Of a stretch of DNA of 64,000 nt, positions 18,891 through 26,574 are shown piece after piece. Under the pieces are notes generated by a model that searched no databases, was not told the origin of the DNA, and worked only from the letters and a program-made list of their open reading frames with translations. The position numbers were made by a program, and so were the translations under genes. Each line of letters opens with the position of its first letter. Positions within the stretch are counted from its first letter, which is position 1. This DNA is from Fluviicola sp. (GTDB lineage: Bacteria > Bacteroidota > Bacteroidia > Flavobacteriales_D > Crocinitomicaceae): contig JARWZO010000027.1 of the NCBI GenBank assembly GCA_029866325.1, forward strand, positions 1 through 64,000, read 5' to 3'.

Positions 18891-19195
18891 AAGTAAATAG
18901 TCTATTAATTTAGATTTAAGCTAAATTCTAATAATTTCAGTGAAGATAAGAAATTATTATTGAATAATTAGTTGATAATTTGGTACATAAGGATGTAACA
19001 TGTTCTAAAAAAAGGTGAATCAACATAAGTTTAATTTTTAATTAGTTTAGTAAGAGTAGTCGCATTGATAAAAGTAAAACAGTTCTAAATTATTATTGGA
19101 TGGCTTCTTTCAATTTAAACTTATTGGGTTACTAAGCTAAGTTGTTATTGTTTATCTTTTATGTATGAATCTGAGTTCAATATTAAATTTCATAT
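18891..19195. other. AT-rich non-coding gap upstream of the giant gene
   Basis: About 305 bp of very AT-rich DNA separates the giant gene's start from the end of the formyltransferase gene. I see no open frame of interest, no strong hairpin and no repeat. It should hold the promoter of the giant gene. Confidence 0.6.
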
Positions 19196-20122
19196 TCAAT
19201 TATCTAATTGAATACCCTTCCGAATGCCAAAATTTATCAGGCGATGTCCACCAAAAAAACCTTCTTCTGTATAAACAACATTCACTATGATTGCCTGGTT
19301 GGATTTACATGAAATAATGAGTCCATCTTGTTCATTGATACGAAGAATACTTCCTGGGGGAGTTCCTTGAGGAACCTGAAAGTTGGAAACAGAAACATCT
19401 GTAAGCGCAAATGTCCAACCTCGGTACCTTACAATAGCTCCTTTATTCCAAGGATTACATGCATTAACAAGACAACAAATATCGCTTGCATTCATTTCAG
19501 ACCATTTGATGGTAAGGTCTTCTACTTTTGGACGACCATACCAGCCTGCTTTCGAGGAATCTTGTTTAGCGGATTGTAGTGTATTATTTAGCAAGCCTTG
19601 TAACAAATTTCCAGTTAAGGCCGCACCTGTGGCAGCAAGTTGGCTGATTGCTAATCCATAATTTGTTTCGGGTGTCATCATTACTGGATGTTGTAGCAAG
19701 ATTTCACCTGTATCAAATGACTCATCCATTTTATGGATCGTAACTCCGCCATCACTTATTCCGTTTCGGATCATCCAAAACAATGGATTTGAGCCTCTAT
19801 AAGCTGGTAAAGGTGCGTAATGGAAATTGATGAACCCATATTTTGGAACAGATAAAACTGATGTTGGGATTTTATATGGAAACGTTTTGACCAAAACAAC
19901 ATCTGGTTGATATTGATCAAGCCACTTTGTTAAACTTTCTTCTAAATCTTTATTTGAAAAAAGATTTAGTGGAATATTACCTTGGTCACAGAGCTGTTTG
20001 AGGACAAGTCTAGTTTCAGGAACTCGATTTGTTGTACCAACAGCCACAATAAGACGGTGAGGTAGCAACTGATGTATAGCAGGAAATCCAAGTCTGTCGT
20101 TACAAAGAATAGCAATTTTCAT
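19196..20122 (-). CDS. Formyltransferase-family protein (Fmt-like catalytic domain)
   Basis: The 308-residue protein starts 'MKIAILCNDRLGFPAIHQLL'. The N10-formyl-tetrahydrofolate transferase catalytic set is readable: N99 and H101 in 'GFINFHYAPLPAYRG', and D137 in 'DESFDTGEILLQ'. A C-terminal OB-like domain ('RYRGWTFALTDV') resembles that of methionyl-tRNA formyltransferase. As last gene of the tail-collar operon, 4 nt after the binding-protein gene, it more likely formylates an amine on a dedicated product than initiator tRNA. That is an inference; a role as the true Fmt is not excluded because no other fmt gene is in the window. Confidence 0.82.
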   Translation of the reverse strand: MKIAILCNDRLGFPAIHQLLPHRLIVAVGTTNRVPETRLVLKQLCDQGNIPLNLFSNKDLEESLTKWLDQYQPDVVLVKTFPYKIPTSVLSVPKYGFINFHYAPLPAYRGSNPLFWMIRNGISDGGVTIHKMDESFDTGEILLQHPVMMTPETNYGLAISQLAATGAALTGNLLQGLLNNTLQSAKQDSSKAGWYGRPKVEDLTIKWSEMNASDICCLVNACNPWNKGAIVRYRGWTFALTDVSVSNFQVPQGTPPGSILRINEQDGLIISCKSNQAIIVNVVYTEEGFFGGHRLINFGIRKGIQLDN

Positions 20123-20126
20123 AACG

Positions 20127-21251
20127 CTAGATGCAGAAATAGTTATTGCGCCAGCGGGTATATTCACCATCTATTCGCCAAGAGTATGCTTGCAAATGAT
20201 CTTCAGCACTGATTTCTAGTTGATTCGTTACACGTAGTTTTGATTTTCCGTTTTCTCCTTCTTCAATAAATCCATTGTAGAGTGGTGCATAAGCGCAATG
20301 TGATTCTGGATGAAAATGAACAGCTCCACGCGGGCTTTCATAAGACCAATTGTCAAGTGATGCGATACCTTGTGAAAGAATTTGAGCCGCTACATGAGCC
20401 GCTTCCCAACCGAGTAATGTGAATATGTTGGCTTGTTTATTTTTATTTTTTTCAAGCGAATCTTTCATAGCATTTTGCGCAGGGTTATCAAGACTTGAAG
20501 CCCATGGAACAATTGTATGAAAAGTACCTCCGGGAAAGTCACATTTTTCCAGCCACACTTCTTCAGCCATGAAAGGAGTGCAATAAAAAGGAAGATAAGT
20601 TGATAAAGGGCTATTTGCTTTTAATTCCTTCATAAACAATTCTGCAAGATACGTACTGAAACAAGCTGTTACAGCTTCACCTCCACTTTCACGAACAAGG
20701 GTAAGGAAAGTATCAATAGAAAATTCATTTGGTTGGAAAACACTTACAAAGTTTCCAACAGTAGTGCTGTTTTCCGTTTTCATTCCTTCAAACAATGCCC
20801 AAGGACCACGATATCCACCGTCGTAAAAACTAGTAGCTGCAATCACCTTCTTTGCCGCTTTACCAGCATTTATACCCGTTAAATAACAAGCATGTAATCC
20901 CTGTAAGGTAATGTGGTAACAATTAGCAGATGGAGGAGTTTCGAATAGCTCCATACCAGCATCTAGAAATAGAATTGGTTTACCAGAAATTTTTGAAAAT
21001 TCATACAATGGCTCAGCATTGAGTGAAGTCATATAGGCAACAATGAGATCCACATCATCGCTCATAACAAACTTTTCAGCTTTAGAATGAGTAGATTGTA
21101 AATCATCTCCAAAACCGGTATTATCACTGATGATTTCAATATCTGAAATACCTAATTCATTTAAACCCAATCGAAAGCCATCATTGAGATCAAAACTCAA
21201 ACTTGGATATTCTCCTGAACGTGGCAACAATAAGCCAATTTTTTTCAACAT
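20127..21251 (-). CDS. Type I periplasmic-binding-fold protein without a signal peptide
   Basis: The 374-residue protein starts 'MLKKIGLLLPRSGEYPSLSF', the first strand of the branched-chain amino acid (Leu/Ile/Val) receptor fold. Later elements include 'DLIVAYMTSLNAEPLYEFSK' and 'LGWEAAHVAAQILSQGI'. Family members are normally exported binding proteins of ABC transporters. Here the fold starts at residue 3, with no signal peptide or lipobox and no transporter genes nearby. The in-frame upstream extension to 21365 overlaps the collar gene and does not look like a signal peptide. A cytoplasmic ligand sensor or a protein carried out by a partner are both possible. Confidence 0.8.
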   Translation of the reverse strand: MLKKIGLLLPRSGEYPSLSFDLNDGFRLGLNELGISDIEIISDNTGFGDDLQSTHSKAEKFVMSDDVDLIVAYMTSLNAEPLYEFSKISGKPILFLDAGMELFETPPSANCYHITLQGLHACYLTGINAGKAAKKVIAATSFYDGGYRGPWALFEGMKTENSTTVGNFVSVFQPNEFSIDTFLTLVRESGGEAVTACFSTYLAELFMKELKANSPLSTYLPFYCTPFMAEEVWLEKCDFPGGTFHTIVPWASSLDNPAQNAMKDSLEKNKNKQANIFTLLGWEAAHVAAQILSQGIASLDNWSYESPRGAVHFHPESHCAYAPLYNGFIEEGENGKSKLRVTNQLEISAEDHLQAYSWRIDGEYTRWRNNYFCI

Positions 21252-21331
21252 GATAAAAAAATGAATGGAATGTAAAGAAAACAGAAAATGAGAACAATCA
21301 AGTTCCCATTTTCTGTTTAAAATCAAAAAAA

Positions 21332-21877
21332 TTAATTTCTGGCTGGAAAAACACCATATTGACAAATGATATAATTCAGACCTAAAAGCGGACGCAGAAT
21401 TTCGAATGGTGCACCTGCACCAGTATTCGTCATTGTAATATTGCCATTTATTTTTGCCATCTGAACGTTTCCATCCAAACCATAAATTAATTCTGAACCT
21501 TGTTCAACAGCGTATAGATTACCTATCGGACTTGCTGTGTTTGCAGGATTTCCTGTCGCAGAAATATTCAGTTGTGCTGTAACAGGATGCATGTGTGCAG
21601 GCATATTACTAGTTGTCATACTAGCATTTTCTACACCACTTTTTTGCCCAATGTTATAAGTTGATAAACCTGGTCCTGTACCTGCTCCAACCATTGTTCT
21701 ACCTTGCAAATCAGGCAACATAAAAGTAGTTGTACCATTCCCTCCGTATTGTGTTCCAAGTATTGAAAACAAGGCGGTGTTTGATGCAATGTTAATTGTT
21801 TGCCCTTGACAAAATGCCCAACTTTTTGGGGCGAAATTGCCAGCAAATAATGTTGTAAAACCAATAACTCCTTCCAT
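21332..21877 (-). CDS. Phage tail-collar domain protein (MdpB-like), copy 3
   Basis: The 181-residue protein has the collar-domain pattern 'LFAGNFAPKSWAFCQGQTIN', 'NTALFSILGTQYGGNGTTTF' and 'LPDLQGRTMVGAG', then 'NMPAHMHPV' and a C-terminal 'LLGLNYIICQYGVFPARN'. Such stand-alone proteins are often annotated as microcystin-dependent protein or tail fibre protein. They occur in bacteria without phage genes around them. It is the third of three tandem paralogues, with 32 nt between copies 2 and 3. Confidence 0.9.
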   Translation of the reverse strand: MEGVIGFTTLFAGNFAPKSWAFCQGQTINIASNTALFSILGTQYGGNGTTTFMLPDLQGRTMVGAGTGPGLSTYNIGQKSGVENASMTTSNMPAHMHPVTAQLNISATGNPANTASPIGNLYAVEQGSELIYGLDGNVQMAKINGNITMTNTGAGAPFEILRPLLGLNYIICQYGVFPARN

Positions 21878-21909
21878 AATATATAGATTCTTTAGTTTTT
21901 TAATAATAA

Positions 21910-22461
21910 TTAAGCACGCGAAGGAAAAATTCCTTCAACTGCAATAATGAAATTCATTGCCAAATACGGTTGAACAATGGATAATGGTGCATTCCCACCT
22001 ACAATAGGCGTAATGGAATTACAAGGCATTGGACCGAATTGATCCCCGTTTGGAGAATTTGAATAGACAGTAGCTCCAGCTGCAGGAATTGCATTATTTG
22101 GAACCCCAACTAGTCCTGTTGTTGCAGTGGAAGCATTGAACGCACCAGTAAATGTTAACATTGCGTGGTTGTGCGCCGGCATTTGAGGAGATAAAAGTGT
22201 TACATTTTCTGTTCCTGCCATCTGACCCACTACGTAGTTCGAAAGCCCAGGACCTTGTCCTTGGTGAACCGCAACGCGACTGCGCAAATCAGGTAAAGCA
22301 AAAGTAACCTGACCGTCACCACCATAAGTGGTTCCGATTAGTGCAAATAGTGCATTGTATTCTGCAATGGATAATAATTGTCCTTGACAAAACATCCAGT
22401 TCAATGGAGCGAAATTACCAGCAAAATTAGTAATGGTTGCTATATATGGATCTACAAACAT
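21910..22461 (-). CDS. Phage tail-collar domain protein (MdpB-like), copy 2
   Basis: The 183-residue paralogue has 'NFAGNFAPLNWMFCQGQLLS', 'YNALFALIGTTYGGDGQVTF', 'LPDLRSRVAVHQGQGPGLS', 'QMPAHNHAM' and the terminal 'AMNFIIAVEGIFPSRA'. It has conserved Gly, His and Asn positions of the collar fold and no signal peptide. It lies between copies 1 and 3 on the same strand with short spacers (29 and 32 nt), consistent with one transcript. Confidence 0.9.
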   Translation of the reverse strand: MFVDPYIATITNFAGNFAPLNWMFCQGQLLSIAEYNALFALIGTTYGGDGQVTFALPDLRSRVAVHQGQGPGLSNYVVGQMAGTENVTLLSPQMPAHNHAMLTFTGAFNASTATTGLVGVPNNAIPAAGATVYSNSPNGDQFGPMPCNSITPIVGGNAPLSIVQPYLAMNFIIAVEGIFPSRA

Positions 22462-22490
22462 AGTTCTTATTTAAGAGTGAATAAAATAAA

Positions 22491-23033
22491 TTAGTTTCGT
22501 GATGGGTAAATACCTTGCGTACAGATCACAAAATTGAGTGTCGTGTACGGAGTAAGAATAGATACTGGTGAACTGCTCCCGCTTTGACCGATAACGGTAT
22601 TTGCAAATGAGGATGAACCCATTGGTGTTGCGCCAGTCATGTTCGTTGTATACCCATTCGCGATTGGCCCAGGATATGCTCCTGAGGGTTGATCAGTGTC
22701 TCCCGAATTACCTCCAAGCGGAGTCATTTGAACAGCCCCATTGTGATTGTGAGGAGGTAAATTATTCATCGTAAGTGTAACACTTTCATAACCTGTTACT
22801 TCACCAAGCGTGTAATACATTAACCCTTGTCCTTGACCAACTCCTGTTGCAACGCGACCGCGTAGATCTGGAATACCGAATGTATTAATCCCATTTCCTC
22901 CATAAGTTGTACCGAGTAATGAAAACAATGCACTATTGGAGGCAATTGATAATAATTGCCCACTGCATTGAAGCCAATACCTTGGAGTAAAGTCGTAAGC
23001 CACTGGTGTTATGACTGCCATTGTTCCTTCCAT
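22491..23033 (-). CDS. Phage tail-collar domain protein (MdpB-like), copy 1
   Basis: The 180-residue first gene of the operon starts 'MEGTMAVITPVAYDFTPRYW' and continues 'SNSALFSLLGTTYGGNGINT', 'IPDLRGRVATGVGQGQG', 'NLPPHNHNG' and 'LNFVICTQGIYPSRN'. The three copies share the ends and core but differ in the variable loop after the PxHxH segment. This resembles receptor-binding proteins, where that loop makes specific contacts. No tail, capsid or lysis gene is present in the window, so this is not a readable prophage. Confidence 0.9.
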   Translation of the reverse strand: MEGTMAVITPVAYDFTPRYWLQCSGQLLSIASNSALFSLLGTTYGGNGINTFGIPDLRGRVATGVGQGQGLMYYTLGEVTGYESVTLTMNNLPPHNHNGAVQMTPLGGNSGDTDQPSGAYPGPIANGYTTNMTGATPMGSSSFANTVIGQSGSSSPVSILTPYTTLNFVICTQGIYPSRN

Positions 23034-23421
23034 AATAATTGTTGTTTTTGGTTTATATTGATACTAAAAAAATACGAATTATTGGTATTGAATGAATGTA
23101 CGGTGAACTGCAACGAATGAAAAAGCCGAATAATTTCGATTGATTCTTAGGTCGGAAAACTGAAAAGTAGTTTTGTCAGTATGTAGTTTCGTAGACATCA
23201 TCTTCATTGTTTCTTGTTTACAAATTAAATCGTCATAAAAATGAATAGCTCTTTGTCTACAGTTCAAGAAATCACTAGTTGAAAGTGCGAATTGTGGCAT
23301 TTTCAGTAGAATAGTTGTTCATGAATAGTTTCAAAGCGAATAGCATCAGTTTTATTTGTTCCTTCCAAATATAGAATTTTTTTCATTCACCAAACTTATT
23401 TGTTTAATGAATTAATCAGAC

Positions 23422-23463
23422 AGGTATTAATACCTCATTTTAGTTAACAGGTATTTATACCTG
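23422..23463. promoter_or_regulatory. Two tandem operator-like palindromes
   Basis: AGGTATTAATACCT at 23422-23435 is a perfect 14-bp palindrome. CAGGTATTTATACCTG at 23448-23463 is a near-perfect one with the same half-site (AGGTAT). Their centres are 27 bp apart, and a further GAGGTA half-site follows. The arrangement is typical of cooperative repressor or activator sites. The nearest downstream start is the collar operon, about 390 bp away on the minus strand. The regulator is unknown. Confidence 0.55.
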
Positions 23464-23522
23464 AGGTAATAAGCAATTAACTTTAGAGCATTTTTTGATT
23501 AGAAATACTGTTTGATTCAAAC

Positions 23523-23551
23523 AAAAAAACCTTCCTCGAAATCGAGAAAGG
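23523..23551 (-). terminator. Terminator of the peroxiredoxin gene
   Basis: On the minus strand CCTTTCTCG pairs with CGAGGAAGG (one G-T wobble) around a 4-nt loop, followed by seven Ts. It begins 26 nt after the peroxiredoxin stop. Confidence 0.88.
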
Positions 23552-23576
23552 CTTTCCTTTAAATGATTGTGTTGAA

Positions 23577-24209
23577 TTAGTTAGCCGACATGTATTGGGC
23601 AACTCCTTCAAATGTATCTTTCATTCCTTCTTGACCTTTGGTCCAGTTTGCCGGACAAACTTCACCGTTTTCTTCGTGGAATTGCAAAGCATCTACCATA
23701 CGGATCGCTTCGTCAACATTTCTACCCAATGGGAAGTGATTGACAACTTGGTGCATCACTGTTCCTTCTTTGTCGATTAAGAACAAGCCACGGTAAGCAA
23801 TCATTGGTCCGCTTGCTACCAAGCTGCCTTCCATATCGTATTCGTATTCACCGGCCAACACACCAAATGCTTCAGAAATGGTTTTTGTAGTATCGGCAAC
23901 AATCGGATACGTAATTCCTTCAATTCCTCCTTTGTTTTTAGGAACTTGCAACCATCCCCAGTGAGATTCGGGAGTGTCTGTTGAACAAGCAACTACTTTC
24001 GCTCCACGTGCTTCAAACTCAGCCAAAGCTGATTGAAATGCGTGCAATTCCGATGGACATACGAAAGTAAAGTCTTTCGGGTAAAAGAAAAATACTACCG
24101 GATTTTTACCGATGTATTGATCCAATGAGAAGTTTTCAACGATTTCTTTACCGTTTATTACCGCTTCTGCAGAAAACGAAGGGGCTTTTTTTCCTACTAA
24201 TACTGACAT
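23577..24209 (-). CDS. 2-Cys peroxiredoxin (AhpC/Prx1 type)
   Basis: Reduces hydrogen peroxide, organic peroxides or peroxynitrite in the cytoplasm using a thiol donor. The 210 residues include the peroxidatic C51 in 'FTFVCPSELHAF' and the resolving C185 in 'GEVCPANW'. They also include the GGxxG-type loop 'KGGIEGITYP' of the Prx1 subfamily. The length is normal. It is next to dps and the divergent oxyR gene, so OxyR-dependent peroxide induction is likely. No ahpF-like reductase is in the window. Confidence 0.95.
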   Translation of the reverse strand: MSVLVGKKAPSFSAEAVINGKEIVENFSLDQYIGKNPVVFFFYPKDFTFVCPSELHAFQSALAEFEARGAKVVACSTDTPESHWGWLQVPKNKGGIEGITYPIVADTTKTISEAFGVLAGEYEYDMEGSLVASGPMIAYRGLFLIDKEGTVMHQVVNHFPLGRNVDEAIRMVDALQFHEENGEVCPANWTKGQEGMKDTFEGVAQYMSAN

Positions 24210-24275
24210 GTTTGTTGTTTTATATTGAATAATTGGTATTACTAATGTTGCTACAAATGTAGGTATTCATCCGTA

Positions 24276-24722
24276 TTAGTTGTTTAACCATGCATTAAAC
24301 ATCCAATTCGTTTTTTCTTTTTCGCGTAATAAATCGCTCATCAATGAGTTGGTGCCTTCGTCTCTGAGTTTATCCGAAAGGGAAAGTAACTCGCGTTCCA
24401 ATTCCAACAACGTTTGCTGCGCGCTCAGCAAATAGGCCATTCCTTCTTTGCCGTCGGTGATGGTGGCGTTTTCAGTAAGTCGACTTTCGTTGAGGTAGTC
24501 GGCAAAACGATGAACCGGAGAAGAACCCAAGGTAAGGATGCGCTCTGCCAAATCGTCGATAATGATTTGAGTGCGCGTGTACAATTCTTCATATTTCAAG
24601 TGTAGTTCAAAAAAATGAACGCCTTTGATGTTCCAATGCAGCGCACGAATGTTTTGGTAATGGATTTGATAAGTTGCTAAAAGCTGGTTGAGTTGCGCTA
24701 TGTATGCTGTTTGAGTTTCCAT
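24276..24722 (-). CDS. dps: Dps-family ferritin-like protein
   Basis: Dodecameric mini-ferritin that oxidises Fe(II) with hydrogen peroxide and protects DNA. From the ATG at 24722 it has 148 residues. The intersubunit ferroxidase ligands are readable as H29 ('ALHWNIKGVHFFELH'), H41, D56 and E60 ('IIDDLAERI'), the spacing of other Dps proteins. An in-frame ATG 12 codons upstream (24758) is a less likely start. It is transcribed divergently from oxyR and shares the intergenic operator region. Confidence 0.92.
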   Translation of the reverse strand: METQTAYIAQLNQLLATYQIHYQNIRALHWNIKGVHFFELHLKYEELYTRTQIIIDDLAERILTLGSSPVHRFADYLNESRLTENATITDGKEGMAYLLSAQQTLLELERELLSLSDKLRDEGTNSLMSDLLREKEKTNWMFNAWLNN

Positions 24723-24764
24723 CAGATTGTCTGTTTCGTTGCTCAAAGGTAATCGCATTATTAC

Positions 24765-24779
24765 ATCAATAATATTGAT
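24765..24779. promoter_or_regulatory. Inverted repeat between dps and oxyR
   Basis: ATCAAT-AAT-ATTGAT lies in the short divergent region, with AT-rich LysR-like half-sites (ATAGATAATATCGAT) just before the oxyR start. It is a plausible OxyR binding region controlling dps and oxyR itself. Only the symmetry is seen; the assignment is inferred. Confidence 0.4.
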
Positions 24780-24809
24780 TAATTTTATACTTTAATAGAT
24801 AATATCGAT

Positions 24810-25733
24810 ATGGTTTCCACACAGCAATTGACCTATATTTTAGCTTTGGTTGAAACGGGTAGTTTCAGCAGAGCGGCGGCAACTTGTTTTGTTACGCAGC
24901 CAACGCTTTCCATGCAAATTAAAAAGGCCGAAGAACAGCTTGGTTTCGTAATATTTCAGCGCGATACTTCTCCATTGGAACTCACTGATTTCGGTCGTGA
25001 ATTGATTCCCCTTTTGCGACAAATACAAGCGGAATTGACTGCTGTTTCTACCCTTACCGAACAATTTGCAGGAACGTATCAAGATCGGTTGCGAGTAGGA
25101 ATTATTCCCACAGTTGCCTGCTACATGTTACAAGATTCGTTTGCAGAATGGCAGGATTTGCTGCCTACTACCAAATTGCACATCGAAGAATATCGTACTG
25201 AAGAATTGCTGGAAGCTTTGGAAACTCGCAAGATAGATTTGGCAATTCTTGCCGGACCGGTGGAAACGACCAAATGGCGAAACATACCGCTTTATAGCGA
25301 AGAAATTGTAGCATACATCAACGATTGGAACGATGAACAAGTTACCGTAAACGAGTTACAGGATCTGCATCCGTGGTTGTTGACAAAAGGGAATTGCCTG
25401 CGCACGCAGATGATGCATTTTTGTTCATTGGCCGACAAACAATCGGATGATTGGAACTACGCCGGTGGAAACCTGGATATGTTGATGCGAATGGTAGATG
25501 CCAATATGGGCTACACGCTCATTCCGGAGCAATACAAGCGCACTTTTCCTGCTAAAATAAGTTCTTTCAAACGCATCGTAAACGAAGCCGGACAATCTCC
25601 GGGAAGATCGATCATTGCACTGAGCGCCTACCGTCATTCGAATTGGGACGCCATGGAAAAAATCATTCGCTCATTGCAGCTGCGTTATGCTACTGCGGTA
25701 AAAGCTGATATGGAGTTGTTGAGTTGGAAGTGA
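24810..25733 (+). CDS. oxyR: OxyR, LysR-type peroxide sensor
   Basis: The 307-residue LysR-family regulator has an N-terminal winged helix-turn-helix ('SFSRAAATCFVTQPTLSMQI', residues 18-37). The redox cysteines are C196 and C205 in 'GNCLRTQMMHFCSLA'. Their spacing of nine equals that of E. coli C199/C208, which form the peroxide-induced disulphide. It should activate the adjacent dps and peroxiredoxin genes on oxidation. Neighbours and cysteines agree, so the assignment is strong. Confidence 0.94.
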   Translation: MVSTQQLTYILALVETGSFSRAAATCFVTQPTLSMQIKKAEEQLGFVIFQRDTSPLELTDFGRELIPLLRQIQAELTAVSTLTEQFAGTYQDRLRVGIIPTVACYMLQDSFAEWQDLLPTTKLHIEEYRTEELLEALETRKIDLAILAGPVETTKWRNIPLYSEEIVAYINDWNDEQVTVNELQDLHPWLLTKGNCLRTQMMHFCSLADKQSDDWNYAGGNLDMLMRMVDANMGYTLIPEQYKRTFPAKISSFKRIVNEAGQSPGRSIIALSAYRHSNWDAMEKIIRSLQLRYATAVKADMELLSWK

Positions 25734-25737
25734 ATGA

Positions 25738-25812
25738 TCAATTATCAATTCGATAATTATGAAGAGAATTACCTTGATAATTTATAATTCAGCAATTCAT
25801 AATTCTCTTTGA
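25738..25812. repeat. AT-rich inverted repeat between oxyR and the carbonic anhydrase-like gene
   Basis: AAGAGAATTA (25762-25771) is complementary to TAATTCTCTT (25800-25809). The whole stretch is built from AATTAT/ATAATT pieces. The same vocabulary recurs at 52814-52915. It may act as the oxyR terminator or be a degenerate mobile repeat. Confidence 0.45.
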
Positions 25813-25845
25813 GGTTTCCTTAATTTTAGCTTCTAAAAAGAAAAA

Positions 25846-26367
25846 ATGGCGCTTATAAAATCGTGCAGGGGAATAGAGCCTCAATTTGGTACAGATAGTT
25901 GGTTGGCCGAGAACGCAACAGTGGTGGGTGATGTGATCATGGGAGATCGTTGTTCGGTGTGGTTCAACGCAGTTATTCGCGGTGATGTGAACTCCATTCG
26001 CATGGGAAATCAGGTCAATATCCAAGATGGCGCTGTGATTCATTGTACCTACCAAAAAACCAAAACCGTTTTGGGAAACAATGTTTCGGTCGGACATAAT
26101 GCCTTGGTTCACGGCTGTACGGTCGAAGACAATGTGCTGATCGGAATGGGTGCAATTGTGATGGACGATTGCTACATTGAATCGGGAAGTATCATTGCTG
26201 CCGGAGCCGTTTTGTTGGAAGGCACGCGTGTTGAAGCAGGTTCTATTTACGCAGGCGTTCCAGCAAAAAAAGTAAAGTCGATTTCCAAAGAATTGTTTGA
26301 AGGAGAAGTAATGCGCATTGCGAACAATTATGTGATGTATTCCGGATGGTTTAAGGATGTCGATTAA
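25846..26367 (+). CDS. Gamma carbonic anhydrase family protein
   Basis: The 173-residue left-handed beta-helix protein has hexapeptide repeats ('VVGDVIMGDRCSVWFNAVIR', 'LIGMGAIVMDDC', 'YAGVPAKKVK'). The three metal-ligand histidines are H66, H84 and H89 ('VIHCTY', 'SVGHNALVHGC'). It matches the YrdA/PaaY/CaiE branch. With metal bound, many members hydrate CO2, but the true substrate is often uncertain. A terminator follows. Confidence 0.9.
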   Translation: MALIKSCRGIEPQFGTDSWLAENATVVGDVIMGDRCSVWFNAVIRGDVNSIRMGNQVNIQDGAVIHCTYQKTKTVLGNNVSVGHNALVHGCTVEDNVLIGMGAIVMDDCYIESGSIIAAGAVLLEGTRVEAGSIYAGVPAKKVKSISKELFEGEVMRIANNYVMYSGWFKDVD

Positions 26368-26389
26368 TCATTCAATCTTTATAATAACT

Positions 26390-26420
26390 AAAAAAGCCTC
26401 GCCTTAACGAAGCTTTTTTT
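26390..26420 (+). terminator. Terminator after the gamma carbonic anhydrase-like gene
   Basis: AAAAAAGC pairs with GCTTTTTT, with an inner TCG/CGA extension, and runs into a T tract. It lies 23 nt after the stop. Confidence 0.78.
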
Positions 26421-26574
26421 GGGTTTGGGTTGAAATAGATGGTGGATATTAATGGAATAAGGATTCAACGTTTATATACTTGAATGTCGGAAAGTGGAAA
26501 AGGTAAACTCTATTCCTGATTTTTATCACAAATTTCTGATAAGGGAATGGTTACTTTTGATAAAAATGGGCGCT

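Larger units (their letters stand above)
23034..23576. other. Non-coding region upstream of the tail-collar operon
   Basis: The 543-bp gap holds paired palindromes at 23422-23463 and the peroxiredoxin terminator at 23523-23551. A 73-codon minus-strand frame (23079-23300) has no recognisable features and I do not call it a gene. This region should contain the promoter of the five-gene operon. Confidence 0.6.

Noticed and set aside
19196-23033. Prophage remnant
   Set aside because: Tail-collar domains are phage-like, but there is no integrase, capsid, portal, tail tube or lysis gene, and the two partner genes are not phage genes.
23079-23300. 73-codon minus-strand frame upstream of the collar operon
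   Set aside because: No signal, domain or conserved motif is visible; it may be chance coding in a regulatory region.
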